DNA of 64,000 bases from Liolophura sinensis (Eukaryota; Mollusca; Polyplacophora; Chitonida; Chitonidae): contig NC_088306.1 of NCBI RefSeq assembly GCF_032854445.1, forward strand, positions 21,921,764-21,985,763. The letters run 5' to 3'. The notes below the pieces were generated by a model that saw only the letters and a program-made list of their open reading frames with translations, was not told the DNA's origin and searched no databases. Below are positions 59,301 to 64,000 of this stretch, one piece after another. Each line of letters begins with the position of its first letter. Positions within the stretch are counted from its first letter, which is position 1. Made by a program: the position numbers and the translations under genes.

Positions 59301-59497
59301 TTGAGGCGAAATATGAGGCCGTATACTCACAGATGTAAAAACGTATTGATGCACACATGTTCAACACGTTGGTATAACTTATAATATCAATCATATTCAA
59401 TTTACAACAACAACAAATGCAACACAGCACACATGGACAATGTTTGTCGTTCAAGGATATGTTTTGGCTCTTTCTGTAAAGTAGTTTCGAACCTCAT
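38118..59497 (-). CDS. IFT80: Intraflagellar transport protein 80 (IFT80), complete
   Basis: IFT80 is a WD-repeat subunit of intraflagellar transport complex B, which carries tubulin and membrane cargo along ciliary microtubules. Nineteen coding exons join with consistent phases to 2337 bases, 778 residues plus TGA; human IFT80 has 777. The start is [12 protein letters not shown] and the end is ESGRASKMR. Residues 13 to about 300 form the first WD propeller ([52 protein letters not shown]). About 300-555 form a second ([55 protein letters not shown]). From about 585 the helical TPR-like tail follows ([54 protein letters not shown]). Every exon aligns collinearly with the vertebrate protein as I remember it. 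The gene is head-to-head with a CXorf58-like gene. Four junctions are tandemly duplicated into introns. Confidence 0.96.
38235..39596 (-). other. IFT80 intron 18
   Basis: It contains one copy of the inverted-repeat family A (38756-38966). Nothing else is recognised. Confidence 0.7.
38756..38966. mobile_element. Inverted-repeat element, family A (copy 1)
   Basis: It starts aattcttcaaaccttttcgc and ends gtgaaaaggtgaaggaatt, inverted copies of each other. The interior has ttggccaatgcaaccaatgt and aaattgcactgaaaatgac, shared with copies at 43371, 47428, 50898 and 57313. Confidence 0.75.
39597..39720 (-). CDS. IFT80: IFT80 exon 18
   Basis: It encodes [20 protein letters not shown] and then [21 protein letters not shown]. 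In human the corresponding block is [16 protein letters not shown]. The acceptor is gtttcAG and the donor GGG|gtatgt; in phase 2, out phase 0. Confidence 0.95.
39786..40857. repeat. Tandem array of the exon 17 donor junction, about 14 extra copies
   Basis: Read on the minus strand each unit holds the last bases of exon 17 (gaatgtacaactg...gggacag) followed by the donor GTGGGTGAC. The donor word (cacccacctg on the plus strand; catccacctg at 40131) occurs at 39786, 39854, 39922, 39984, 40052, 40131, 40218, 40305, 40392, 40479, 40566, 40653, 40722 and 40772, and as the real site at 40851. Spacing is 50 to 87 bases, with a regular 87-base block in the middle. Confidence 0.93.
40858..41030 (-). 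CDS. IFT80: IFT80 exon 17
   Basis: It encodes [20 protein letters not shown], then [20 protein letters not shown] and [18 protein letters not shown], part of the helical repeat tail. The acceptor is ttcctcAG and the donor GACAG|gtgggt; in phase 0, out phase 2. Its last bases are the seed of the array that follows in the intron. Confidence 0.95.
41490..41690 (+). mobile_element. SINE, tRNA-like head joined to a RUDI-type tail
   Basis: A tRNA-like head (ATGGCCTAGTGGCTAGCATG) is followed by the body gatggttgtgggtttccccc, ccgtcataatgctggttgtc and gtgaaatattcttaagtacg, with an A-rich end. The head differs from that of the full RUDI-like copies. Confidence 0.65.
41917..42193 (-). mobile_element. 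RUDI/V-SINE-like element, full length, 12-base TSD
   Basis: It is flanked by ctgtggcattga at 41905-41916 and 42194-42205. On the minus strand the head reads GGCCTCCGTGGCTCAGTCGG and the B box GAGTTCAAGTCC; the tail is a 25-base T tract on the plus strand. It is the best preserved copy of the family here. It sits in IFT80 intron 16, 140 bases from exon 16. Confidence 0.88.
42215..42285 (+). mobile_element. SINE tail fragment (family E)
   Basis: The words atgactgaaaaattgttaag and tacgatgttaaaccccaagc are the inverse of the start of the element at 61729-62095. The RUDI-like copy at 41917 inserted next to it. A second fragment is at 42975-43047. Confidence 0.65.
42331..42420 (-). CDS. IFT80: IFT80 exon 16
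   Basis: 30 codons, phase 0 both ends: [20 protein letters not shown] and [10 protein letters not shown]. Human has [28 protein letters not shown] here. The acceptor is atcaccAG and the donor GAG|gtaaga. Confidence 0.95.
42975..43047 (+). mobile_element. SINE tail fragment (family E)
   Basis: It reads cgtcgtcatatgactgaaaa, attgttgagaacgacgttaa and accccaagcactcactcact, the inverse of the 5' part of the copy at 61729. Confidence 0.65.
43371..43583. mobile_element. Inverted-repeat element, family A (copy 2)
   Basis: It starts atttctcagcctttacacat and ends catgtgaaaatgttgaagga. It is in the same orientation as the copy at 57313 and inverted relative to those at 38756, 47428 and 50898. Confidence 0.65.
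44286..44335. repeat. AT microsatellite
   Basis: About 24 uninterrupted AT units in IFT80 intron 15. Confidence 0.95.
45074..45245 (-). CDS. IFT80: IFT80 exon 15
   Basis: It encodes [40 protein letters not shown] and [17 protein letters not shown], collinear with the end of the second propeller and start of the helical tail. The acceptor is tctccAG and the donor AAG|gtaaaa; in phase 2, out phase 0. Confidence 0.95.
45594..45741 (-). CDS. IFT80: IFT80 exon 14
   Basis: It encodes [20 protein letters not shown] and [20 protein letters not shown], with KTLFVKDA. The acceptor is atatacAG and the donor GCAAG|gtaaaa; in phase 1, out phase 2. Its acceptor region is duplicated upstream. Confidence 0.95.
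45742..46010. repeat. Degenerate duplications of the exon 14 acceptor region
   Basis: The exon 14 start and its upstream intron (plus strand: tgtttgtgctgtcattccag, ggaatgcaccatcgtacctg) reappear diverged at about 45842-45903 and, weaker, 45972-46010, separated by gattgattgact words. The first copy keeps the acceptor (cctgtatatgtac on the plus strand). Confidence 0.75.
46340..46475 (-). CDS. IFT80: IFT80 exon 13
   Basis: It encodes [20 protein letters not shown] and [20 protein letters not shown], with KIIKL. The acceptor is tgtcAG; the donor CTAG|gtcaga is weak. In phase 0, out phase 1. Confidence 0.93.
46476..47303 (-). other. IFT80 intron 12
   Basis: 828 bases in which I recognise no repeat, element or conserved peptide. 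Confidence 0.6.
47304..47365 (-). CDS. IFT80: IFT80 exon 12
   Basis: A 62-base exon encoding [21 protein letters not shown]; human has IIFLFEASTGKPLGDGK. The acceptor is gttgcAG and the donor AAG|gtaaca; in phase 1, out phase 0. Confidence 0.93.
47428..47635. mobile_element. Inverted-repeat element, family A (copy 3)
   Basis: It starts tcctcaaaccttttccatgt and ends catatacaaaaaggttgagg, inverted copies. The interior words match copies 1 and 4. Confidence 0.75.
47858..48128. repeat. 45-base tandem repeat, about six copies
   Basis: The unit is aatgtgttacacaaggaaaa, tctgtcgccacatatgtcgc, cgaac (45 bases). Copies are almost identical: the first has ccgtcgcc and the last aagaaaaat. Because 45 is 15 codons and the unit has few stops, several frames on both strands read through. 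No exon similarity is seen, unlike the other IFT80 arrays. Confidence 0.95.
48299..48903. repeat. Foldback: imperfect inverted repeat with arms of about 180 bases
   Basis: The left arm (48299-48473: ttaaaggtggagaaaacata, cagatgaaagagcgcaaaa, gtatggtgggtatttgggac) is the imperfect inverse of the right arm (48720-48903: gtcccaaatacccaccatac, gctctttcatctgattttgg, tatgtttccttctcctttaa). A spacer of about 245 bases lies between. It may be a foldback transposon or a diverged head-to-head pair of elements. Confidence 0.8.
49093..49256 (-). CDS. IFT80: IFT80 exon 11
   Basis: It encodes [40 protein letters not shown] and [15 protein letters not shown]; human has LLVDGSSIYLYSYEGRF and [23 protein letters not shown]. 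The acceptor is cttgtAG at 49257-49258 and the donor AAAG|gtgagc; in phase 2, out phase 1. The first 50 bases are repeated eight times upstream. Confidence 0.95.
49257..50170. repeat. 114-base tandem array of the exon 11 acceptor junction, eight extra copies
   Basis: The word aagtgtct (exon start plus acceptor, plus strand) recurs at 49251 (real), 49365, 49479, 49593, 49707, 49821, 49935, 50049 and, mutated, 50163: an exact 114-base period. Each unit carries intron 3' end, acceptor (ctacctttAG or cttgtAG) and about 50 bases of exon 11. The frame of exon 11 stays open on the minus strand through the whole array (114 = 38 codons). Confidence 0.95.
50395..50665 (-). mobile_element. Two adjacent RUDI/V-SINE-like fragments
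   Basis: 50395-50490 is a body fragment (aatatttcacttacaccgcg, ccagcattatggtgggaggt). 50497-50665 is a second one with its own tail (tttatttatttatttgattg) and body. Both are in the same orientation in IFT80 intron 10. Together with unique DNA they create a 263-codon plus-strand ORF that is not a gene. Confidence 0.7.
50688..50762 (-). CDS. IFT80: IFT80 exon 10
   Basis: 75 bases encoding [20 protein letters not shown] and LQAEK; human has [23 protein letters not shown]. The acceptor is gttgtAG and the donor GAGAA|gtaagt; in phase 2, out phase 2. Confidence 0.94.
50898..51070. mobile_element. Inverted-repeat element, family A (copy 4, 5'-deleted)
   Basis: It shares ttctgaatatggtattattc, attggccgagccaagcaatg and the right end gcgaaaaggttgagaaatta with the other copies. 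The left inverted repeat is mostly missing. Confidence 0.65.
51269..51442 (-). CDS. IFT80: IFT80 exon 9
   Basis: 174 bases encoding [40 protein letters not shown] and [18 protein letters not shown]. Human has [20 protein letters not shown]. The acceptor is ttcctcAG and the donor TACTC|gtaagg; in and out phase 2. Confidence 0.95.
51501..51725 (-). mobile_element. RUDI/V-SINE-like element, diverged
   Basis: Tail tattttattggggtgttatg, body catactcaagaatatttcac and ccatccgcaggttgctagca, and a decayed head. It lies in IFT80 intron 8. Confidence 0.7.
52002..52126 (-). CDS. IFT80: IFT80 exon 8
   Basis: It encodes [20 protein letters not shown] and [20 protein letters not shown]; human has [34 protein letters not shown]. 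The acceptor is tttttcAG and the donor GAGAG|gtgggt; in phase 0, out phase 2. Confidence 0.96.
52127..53809 (-). other. IFT80 intron 7, 1.7 kb
   Basis: No repeat, element or conserved peptide is recognised. Confidence 0.6.
53810..53947 (-). CDS. IFT80: IFT80 exon 7
   Basis: 46 codons, phase 0 both ends: [40 protein letters not shown] and LCDKAG. Human has [32 protein letters not shown]. The acceptor is catgtAG and the donor GGG|gtaagt. Confidence 0.96.
54209..54298 (-). CDS. IFT80: IFT80 exon 6
   Basis: 30 codons, phase 0 both ends: [20 protein letters not shown] and [10 protein letters not shown]. The acceptor is ctgctAG and the donor AAG|gttagt. Confidence 0.95.
54299..54860 (-). other. 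IFT80 intron 5
   Basis: 562 bases in which no repeat or element is recognised. Confidence 0.6.
54861..54970 (-). CDS. IFT80: IFT80 exon 5
   Basis: It encodes [20 protein letters not shown] and [16 protein letters not shown]; human has [29 protein letters not shown]. The acceptor is acaccAG and the donor GTG|gtgagt; in phase 1, out phase 0. Its first 39 bases are repeated in the upstream array. Confidence 0.95.
54971..55870. repeat. 75-base tandem array of the exon 5 acceptor junction, 12 copies
   Basis: ggtgtaaagaggtagacaaa recurs every 75 bases from 54973 (54973, 55048, 55123 ... 55798) and a shortened unit ends the array near 55865. Each unit holds the intron 3' end with acceptor (ctctttacaccAG on the minus strand) and 39 bases of exon 5 up to CCTAACTCAG. 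Two units (near 55045 and 55195) have a mutated acceptor (caccaAG). The frame of exon 5 stays open throughout (75 = 25 codons). Confidence 0.96.
56141..56209 (-). CDS. IFT80: IFT80 exon 4
   Basis: 69 bases encoding [23 protein letters not shown]; human has [21 protein letters not shown]. The acceptor is gttacAG and the donor AATA|gtgagt; in and out phase 1. Confidence 0.95.
56703..56813 (-). CDS. IFT80: IFT80 exon 3
   Basis: It encodes [20 protein letters not shown] and [16 protein letters not shown]; human has [27 protein letters not shown]. The acceptor is ctcgtAG and the donor ACAG|gtgtgt; in and out phase 1. Confidence 0.95.
57313..57522. mobile_element. Inverted-repeat element, family A (copy 5)
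   Basis: It starts aattcctcaacattttcgca and ends aataggctcatgaatt. The interior has gagctacattcagtgcaatt and ttggtcatgtaggccaattt, as in copy 2. It lies in IFT80 intron 2. Confidence 0.75.
57711..57932 (-). CDS. IFT80: IFT80 exon 2
   Basis: 222 bases encoding [60 protein letters not shown] and [14 protein letters not shown]. The donor is GATG|gtatgg. Its 5' end was set at 57932 because only then does exon 1 join in frame as [14 protein letters not shown], matching vertebrate KEPKHQELVS; the intron then ends in AC, not AG. Confidence 0.93.
57933..59460 (-). other. IFT80 intron 1: U12-type AT-AC intron
   Basis: The minus strand reads exon 1 ...CCAAAAC|ATATCCTTG at the 5' end and TTCCTTAAC (57942-57950) then TGACCTCAC|AC at the 3' end. 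ATATCCTT is the U12-type AT-AC 5' splice consensus, and TTCCTTAAC is the exact U12 branch-site consensus, about 10 bases before the junction. No GT-AG pair in this region joins exon 1 in frame. It also contains a SINE copy (58606-58790). Confidence 0.88.
58606..58790 (-). mobile_element. RUDI/V-SINE-like element, internally deleted
   Basis: Tail tttatttatttcctctttta, body catactcaagaatatttcac and cagcattatggtgggaggaa, and part of the head (gaagccagcatgagctggac). Several internal gaps. It sits inside the AT-AC intron. Confidence 0.75.
59461..59497 (-). CDS. IFT80: IFT80 exon 1 (start codon)
   Basis: 37 coding bases: [12 protein letters not shown] plus the first base of the next codon. Human starts MRLKISLLKEPKHQE. 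The ATG is at 59497-59495. The exon ends at the U12-type 5' splice site. The 5' UTR start is not known. Confidence 0.9.
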
Positions 59498-60112
59498 CTT
59501 GCTCTGTATTTTCCCTTTGAGACAGTTATTTTAGAATGGCTTTCATTCGCCAGCAGAGTTTACAAACGATCCTTGTCAATTTGTTTGTCGGCTGCTAACA
59601 GAGGAATGTCAACCGGAACTTACCCCAGTTCCAGGAGCCCTGTCGTATTTGTCACAAGTTTCCTATGTTTATAACAATATTGCCTGTTTATGGGAATAGG
59701 GTACAGAGGCATTGTGGGTAAATATCACTAGGCTCACGCCATATTTGTTTTGGGTGGAAACGCAAATCTTGCACATTGTGATGTTCTGTAGATCATCATT
59801 ATGTTCTTCAAGTGGTGAAATATGTGAAATATTTTATACTGTGTCGTGCCACGGAGATCTTCTCTCCACACAACCATTGTTTGTTTTGTGTGCTTGCGAA
59901 GGACAAAAAGAACGGCCTGTAGGTTTTTTGCTGGTGCGCGCTACAACAACACCACCTTGAGAACATGGGCATGTGTTGACATTTCAGTGAATGTCACATT
60001 GAACTATTTTTGATCGAACTTACAGACATTGACGTTAAATCGGGAGAACAATCATGCGTCATATGAGTGTGAAATTGTCTTTTTAGGTTGGATCTCTGTT
60101 TTTAAGTACGCA
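59498..60112. promoter_or_regulatory. Divergent promoter region of IFT80 and the CXorf58-like gene
   Basis: 615 bases separate the two start codons on opposite strands, so regulatory sequence is probably shared. A ZNF143/STAF-like word (GCATTGTGGG, reverse CCCACAATGC) is at 59709-59718. I looked for an RFX X-box, common at ciliary genes, and saw no good one. An acceptor-like ctttttAG at 60085 suggests the CXorf58-like gene may have a noncoding first exon here. Confidence 0.5.
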
Positions 60113-60444
60113 ATGGATAGGCCTTGCAGCCAAGAGGGCTTCAACCGCAGAAATGCCCCTAAAAGTGGAGCAAGCAGAACGTCTATCAGCGTTAAACTAC
60201 CAACAGCAGGCGAAGATGGCCGAAAATCGGCTGAAAGTGAACATTTAAGCACAGCAGCTCCAAAAGAGTCACTACCTCTGGGTCTAGGTGGTCTGCCTGG
60301 AAATATTGTAATAAATGAACCATTCCCATCTCCAACCAGTGGGTTGAACTTTCCACAACATTTTCCTGCTACAGACTATACACACCGTTATTCATCCTCA
60401 GACTTCCCCAACCAGCCACGCAGGTCCTCTATCCAGGAAAGAAA
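60113..60444 (+). CDS. CXorf58-like exon 1
   Basis: It encodes MDRPCSQEGFNRRNAPKSGA and a Ser/Pro-rich stretch ending RRSSIQERK. The donor is AGAAA|gtaagt, out phase 2. The start is uncertain: 60113 or an upstream in-frame ATG at 60029. Confidence 0.75.
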
Positions 60445-63210
60445 GTAAGTTGTGTGATCATTCTTGTTCATGAAGATCCCAATAAGAAAAAACATGTGGA
60501 AAGAACAAAATATAATCTAGCAACAGTTAATGATATTTCACCTGCAAATGTGTACATAACACATATATTCTTATTGAGAGTGGGTCGAGGTGTAGAGGTT
60601 AGTGGTACTTGCCTTTCAATTTATTAGGACACATGAGGTGTGAGCTTAAAACCACCCAAGGAAGGGATTTGTAGAATCTCAGTACTGAGGCCTTGATGAA
60701 AATGAGTGGCCGTTTACGCGATGTGACTAATGTTACTTAAAGACCACTTGTATGGGGTGCACATTGGGACATTACATGTGTGTTTATTGGAAAGTTTGTT
60801 AGTAATGTGCCAAAGGTTATTGGTTTGCTCTGGTTCCCTCCACCAATAAAGGTAACTGTCATTAAACAGCAGTGAAATAAAATCTTTTCCTTCCATTAAA
60901 TATTGATAAGAATAATTTATCAGTTCATTTTGTGTATTGTATGTAATATTTCACATGTACTATTTTTGTCTAATCTTCCTCAGGTTATTAGAGCAGACTG
61001 CAGCAAGCATCATTGAGAGAGCCTGGATATCTTACCGTGACCGTCACATGTTTAGACTCCTTAAACATGCTGTGTGTGCAGCTGTAAGTCTTAACTATTT
61101 ACCTAGGATGTCATTTGAAAATCTGTGCATCCTTCTGATCAACAATCCGTCACAAAAACCGTATTCTATTACATAGCCCAGAAGTTGGAGAAATGTGTGA
61201 TTGCCTTAGCGTGGGCTAAGCAAAATGGTCACCCCATGTTTAATTGTGTACCATAATGGATAAAGGCTCATGAATGCAGCTCGGTAAATGATCAGGTTAC
61301 ACAGACTTGTACATAATATGACATGTGTGATGTGTTGTACGATGTCATGGTGTGCTGCGTAACATGACAATGTTACTGGTTATCAAAGTCATAGTATGAC
61401 ATCATCCTGCTGATCTCAGATTAGAACGTCTTAAAACAAAATGTGTTGTGTGTGATGTAATGGCATCTGGTGGTGAAATATCAAAATGTAATAACAAGTG
61501 TGATATCTAACATATGAAATAACACTCTTATCAGTGAAAAATGTCCAGACATTTTACCTATGTATTAAATTTGTGTCTGTGTGTTCAGAATTTTTTTATT
61601 TTATTTTCTCTTTTGTAGGAAAACTCTCTGACCAGTGAAATATTAAGAAAGGTTTCCCCAAAAGAGGCCTCTCTCTTGACAGACAAAAGTTTACAAATCC
61701 GTGTAAGATTTAGGTAAATTTTATATGAGTGAGTGAGTGAGTGAGTGAGTGCTTGGGGTTTAACATAGTACTGAACAATTTTTCAGTCATATGACGACGA
61801 AGGAATCCTTAGGGTGTATGTAATGTGCCTCATTGTTGCAAGACAGATTTCCACCGCTCTTTTATCCAGTGCTGCTTCACTAAGACGACTTACTGAGGGC
61901 AAGTAAGCCGCCCCGCCCAAGCCATTATACTGATACAGGTCTACCAGTCGTTGCACTATTCCCTTCATGCTGAACGCCAAGTGAGGAAGTTACAATTTCC
62001 TCTTTTAAAGTCTTAGGTGTGACTCGACCCAGGATTGATCCTGCATCTACCGCTCCCCAAGCAGACGCTCTGCCAACTGTACTATCCAGGCCAGTAATTT
62101 TATATGAAGTCTGATGCAGTAAGAAATGATCTCGTCATGACATATCTTTTTTTTTGTGATGAATTTATGAACTATCCCTGTGCTCCTTACTCTGACTGGT
62201 CCTGTGGTGGAAGGGATCTAGAAATAGAGACCACACCCCCTTAACCAGTTTTCATGTTCATATTCAGGTTTTGTAGGCTTGACTATTTAAGGTTTTACTT
62301 TGTGTCACAGATAAACCCATTAGCAAGTGGTTACATACAGCCACACTACAGAAAGTTCATAACAGTCATACCAGTTTGTTTTTCTTGTGCAAGTCTTCAA
62401 CTGGGGAGGTGGCATATTTTTTAATCCGCTAAGGTGGTGCTAGTGTTATGCAGGAGCTTGCGCCATTGTTACGTCAGAAATGATTGTTGCGCAACCTCAG
62501 TTATGTTGCAGAGTATTAGTTTCTACTGTAATGTGGTTCTGTCTTTATCGTGTTGTCGTGATGACAAGCTGGGAAACGAACGTTTGACGTCAATAAAATA
62601 AAAGGTCCTACTGCCAGGCGTTTGGCATGTCCCCATTTCTCCATTGATGTTTTGTCTAAATGGTGAAAAGGCTGTGGTCTGCATGTTTAATACTGAATAA
62701 TGAATCACTATAATAGTCAGGAGAGTCAAGGTGCAGATTCATTCTTGTTGATTTACAGGGAATTTATGGGTTCTTCACCTGATGTTCCTGCAGCCATTTG
62801 TGTGGTCAAACGTTCACTGAAGACCACTTTGTCTTCTACCCATATGGTGCGCATATCCGTACGTCACACTGTCACATTTGAGAACGTTTGTCCGTAACTT
62901 GCCACAGATCAGTGATTTCCTCTGGGTACCCTGGTTTCCTCCAGGCATAAAACTGAAAGTGAAAAGTTCTTAAGTATAGCATTAAACAACATTAAATGGA
63001 ATACATAGAAATAAAGTGGATCACTCCTGTGATTTTTTTCAGTTGTTTTTAATTTGAATTGTTATCATTCATATATAATTTATCTGTGAAACTTTCAGAT
63101 TTGGAGGTTGTGAATTCCCCCCCATGATTTTCTTCAAGATCTTCATGCACACAAATGGTACTGGCGTCAAGTACATCAGTGGCAAGAGAGTGATAAAACC
63201 AGACACTGAG
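60113..63210 (+). CDS. CXorf58-like protein, first four coding exons (truncated by window end)
   Basis: The exons are 60113-60444, 60984-61083, 61619-61713 and 63099-63210, joining in frame to 213 codons; the rest lies beyond the window. Residues 1-111 are low-complexity, rich in Ser and Pro. Then LLEQTAASIIERAWISYRDR and HMFRLLKHAVCAA match the human CXorf58 block IIQRAWLSHTNKMIFRLLKHAICAAE as I recall it, followed by SEILRKVSPKEASLL, IRVRFRFGGCEFPPMIFFKI and FMHTNGTGVKYISGKRV. The IERAW segment looks like an IQ-type helix; related segments occur in C11orf65/MFI. The molecular function is not established to my knowledge. An in-frame ATG at 60029 is also possible; 60113 is preferred because an acceptor-like site lies between. 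Confidence 0.85.
60575..60885 (+). mobile_element. tRNA-derived SINE, plus orientation (family D)
   Basis: The head has GGTGTAGAGGTTAGTGGTAC (A-box-like), then the body with aagaccacttgtatggggtg and a tail with ggttattggtttgctctggt and tccctccaccaataaa. It lies in the first CXorf58-like intron. Confidence 0.6.
60984..61083 (+). CDS. CXorf58-like exon 2 (IQ-like helix)
   Basis: It encodes LLEQTAASIIERAWISYRDR and HMFRLLKHAVCAA. The acceptor is ttcctcAG and the donor GCAGCT|gtaagt; in phase 2, out phase 0. It is the strongest family match of the gene. Confidence 0.92.
61084..61618 (+). other. CXorf58-like intron 2
   Basis: 535 bases with no recognised repeat. Confidence 0.6.
61619..61713 (+). 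CDS. CXorf58-like exon 3
   Basis: It encodes ENSLTSEILRKVSPKEASLL and TDKSLQIRVRF. The acceptor is ttttgtAG and the donor TTTAG|gtaaat; in phase 0, out phase 2. A SINE starts 15 bases after the donor. Confidence 0.92.
61729..62095 (-). mobile_element. tRNA-derived SINE (family E), full length, 12-base TSD
   Basis: It is flanked by aattttatatga at 61717-61728 and 62096-62107. Read on the minus strand the head has GATAGTACAGTTGGCAGAGC (A-box-like) and, further on, GGATCAATCC (B-box-like); the 3' end on the plus strand is a gtga repeat. Tail fragments of the family are at 42215 and 42975. Confidence 0.88.
62795..62995 (+). mobile_element. SINE fragment (family D body and tail)
   Basis: It has tgaagaccactttgtcttct, ggtgcgcatatccgtacgtc, ggtttcctccaggcataaaa and aagttcttaagtatagcatt. 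The tRNA head is not clear. Confidence 0.6.
63099..63210 (+). CDS. CXorf58-like exon 4
   Basis: It encodes FGGCEFPPMIFFKIFMHTNG and TGVKYISGKRVIKPDTE; human CXorf58 has FPPFIVFKIFLHTDGHGYKYFSGKNV. The acceptor is actttcAG and the donor GAG|gtattt; in phase 2, out phase 0. Confidence 0.92.
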
Positions 63211-64000
63211 GTATTTCATGTAATAGATGATATGATATAATCATTCATAAACACACAAGAGGATAACTGACCAAATGTCCTCGTGCCAAAATCTAAAGCT
63301 GAAGACACTTCTATACACTGTCATTTTTCATCTCCTCAGTTTCATTAAGATATAGAAATATACACGTAGCATACACAAATAGTTGGCTACTTATTTATGT
63401 ATTTGATTGGTGTTTTTTCGCTTTACTGGGGAATATTTCAATTACACGACGGCAGCCGGCATTATGGTGAGATTAAACCATGCAGAGGCCAGTGGAACTG
63501 AGGATTTGAAATCATTGTGACATTACTAGGATAATATTTAGGTCATACTGATAAGAAAGTAGAAAAACCTGACATCATTCTCAGCATAACATTTTCTGGG
63601 AGATGATGTCTCATTAACCTTAAATGGCTTGCAAGCTAGGTCAAAATATTTACTGTAAGATAAAATGAAATAGGGTATTGGTTTTGGCCCTATGCAGATC
63701 AAGGGAGACCACTTTGTAACCAAGGGAGAGCAGTCCGTTCAATTACCCTTTTGTTTCATTCTTTTGCATAACTGGTATGAATGTTTTAGAGCTCAAAGGG
63801 TAAAAGTTATTGTGCGAGTTAGAATTCTCCAGATTTAAATAACATTGCTTAATCAATGTTGTTTCTCCATAATACCTGGATACCTGGCAATGTTCATGTA
63901 TTTTTATATGAAGGCAATTTTTGTTCATTTTCTGTTTGATCACACCTGACTATAGAACCCTTCTCGTCAGTGAAAGCTTTTGATAACCATTCAGTGTTCT
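63211..64000 (+). other. CXorf58-like intron 4 (runs off the window)
   Basis: It contains a short RUDI/V-SINE-like fragment at about 63390-63480 (attggtgttttttcgcttta, gacggcagccggcattatgg). No further exon is recognised. Confidence 0.6.

Overview
The window is eukaryotic, intron-rich DNA from an animal, most likely a mollusc. The evidence is short exons in kilobase introns with GT-AG junctions, many tRNA-derived SINEs resembling the molluscan RUDI/V-SINE type, several small inverted-repeat elements, and many exon-bounded minisatellites. The species cannot be named from the sequence alone. None of the long uninterrupted ORFs is a gene by itself: the longest ones are tandem arrays.

Three genes can be assembled by hand. 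(1) Plus strand, 974-15407: the 3' part of a muscleblind (MBNL) splicing factor. Its first CCCH finger pair must lie before the window. The window holds the ZnF3-4 exon, the linker exons, and two more exons that encode a further CCCH pair before the stop. A T-rich tail, probably a long 3' UTR, follows to about 22 kb. (2) Minus strand, 59497-38118: a complete IFT80 (intraflagellar transport complex B, WD-repeat) gene. Nineteen coding exons join in frame to 778 codons plus stop, close to the length of human IFT80. Its first intron is an AT-AC (U12-type) intron. (3) Plus strand, 60113 to beyond the end: the first four coding exons of a CXorf58-like gene with an IQ-like helix. It is arranged head-to-head with IFT80 across about 600 bases. 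MBNL and IFT80 converge tail-to-tail across roughly 15 kb (about 22.7-38.0 kb) that holds only repeats and short ORFs I do not recognise.

The most unusual feature is in IFT80. At four of its exon/intron junctions (acceptors of exons 5, 11 and 14, donor of exon 17) the junction itself has been tandemly duplicated into the neighbouring intron. At exons 5 and 11 the repeat unit is a multiple of three (75 and 114 bases), contains a copy of the 3' splice site, and is open in the exon's own frame, so upstream acceptors would add whole repeat peptides in frame. At exon 17 about fourteen decoy copies of the 5' splice site follow the real one.

Other structure includes a 1.9-kb 25-base minisatellite between the last two MBNL exons, 93-base and 45-base arrays, a degenerate array carrying TTAGGG-like motifs, a 0.6-kb foldback, at least three inverted-repeat element families, and SINEs with clear target-site duplications, one of them 15 bases inside a CXorf58-like intron.
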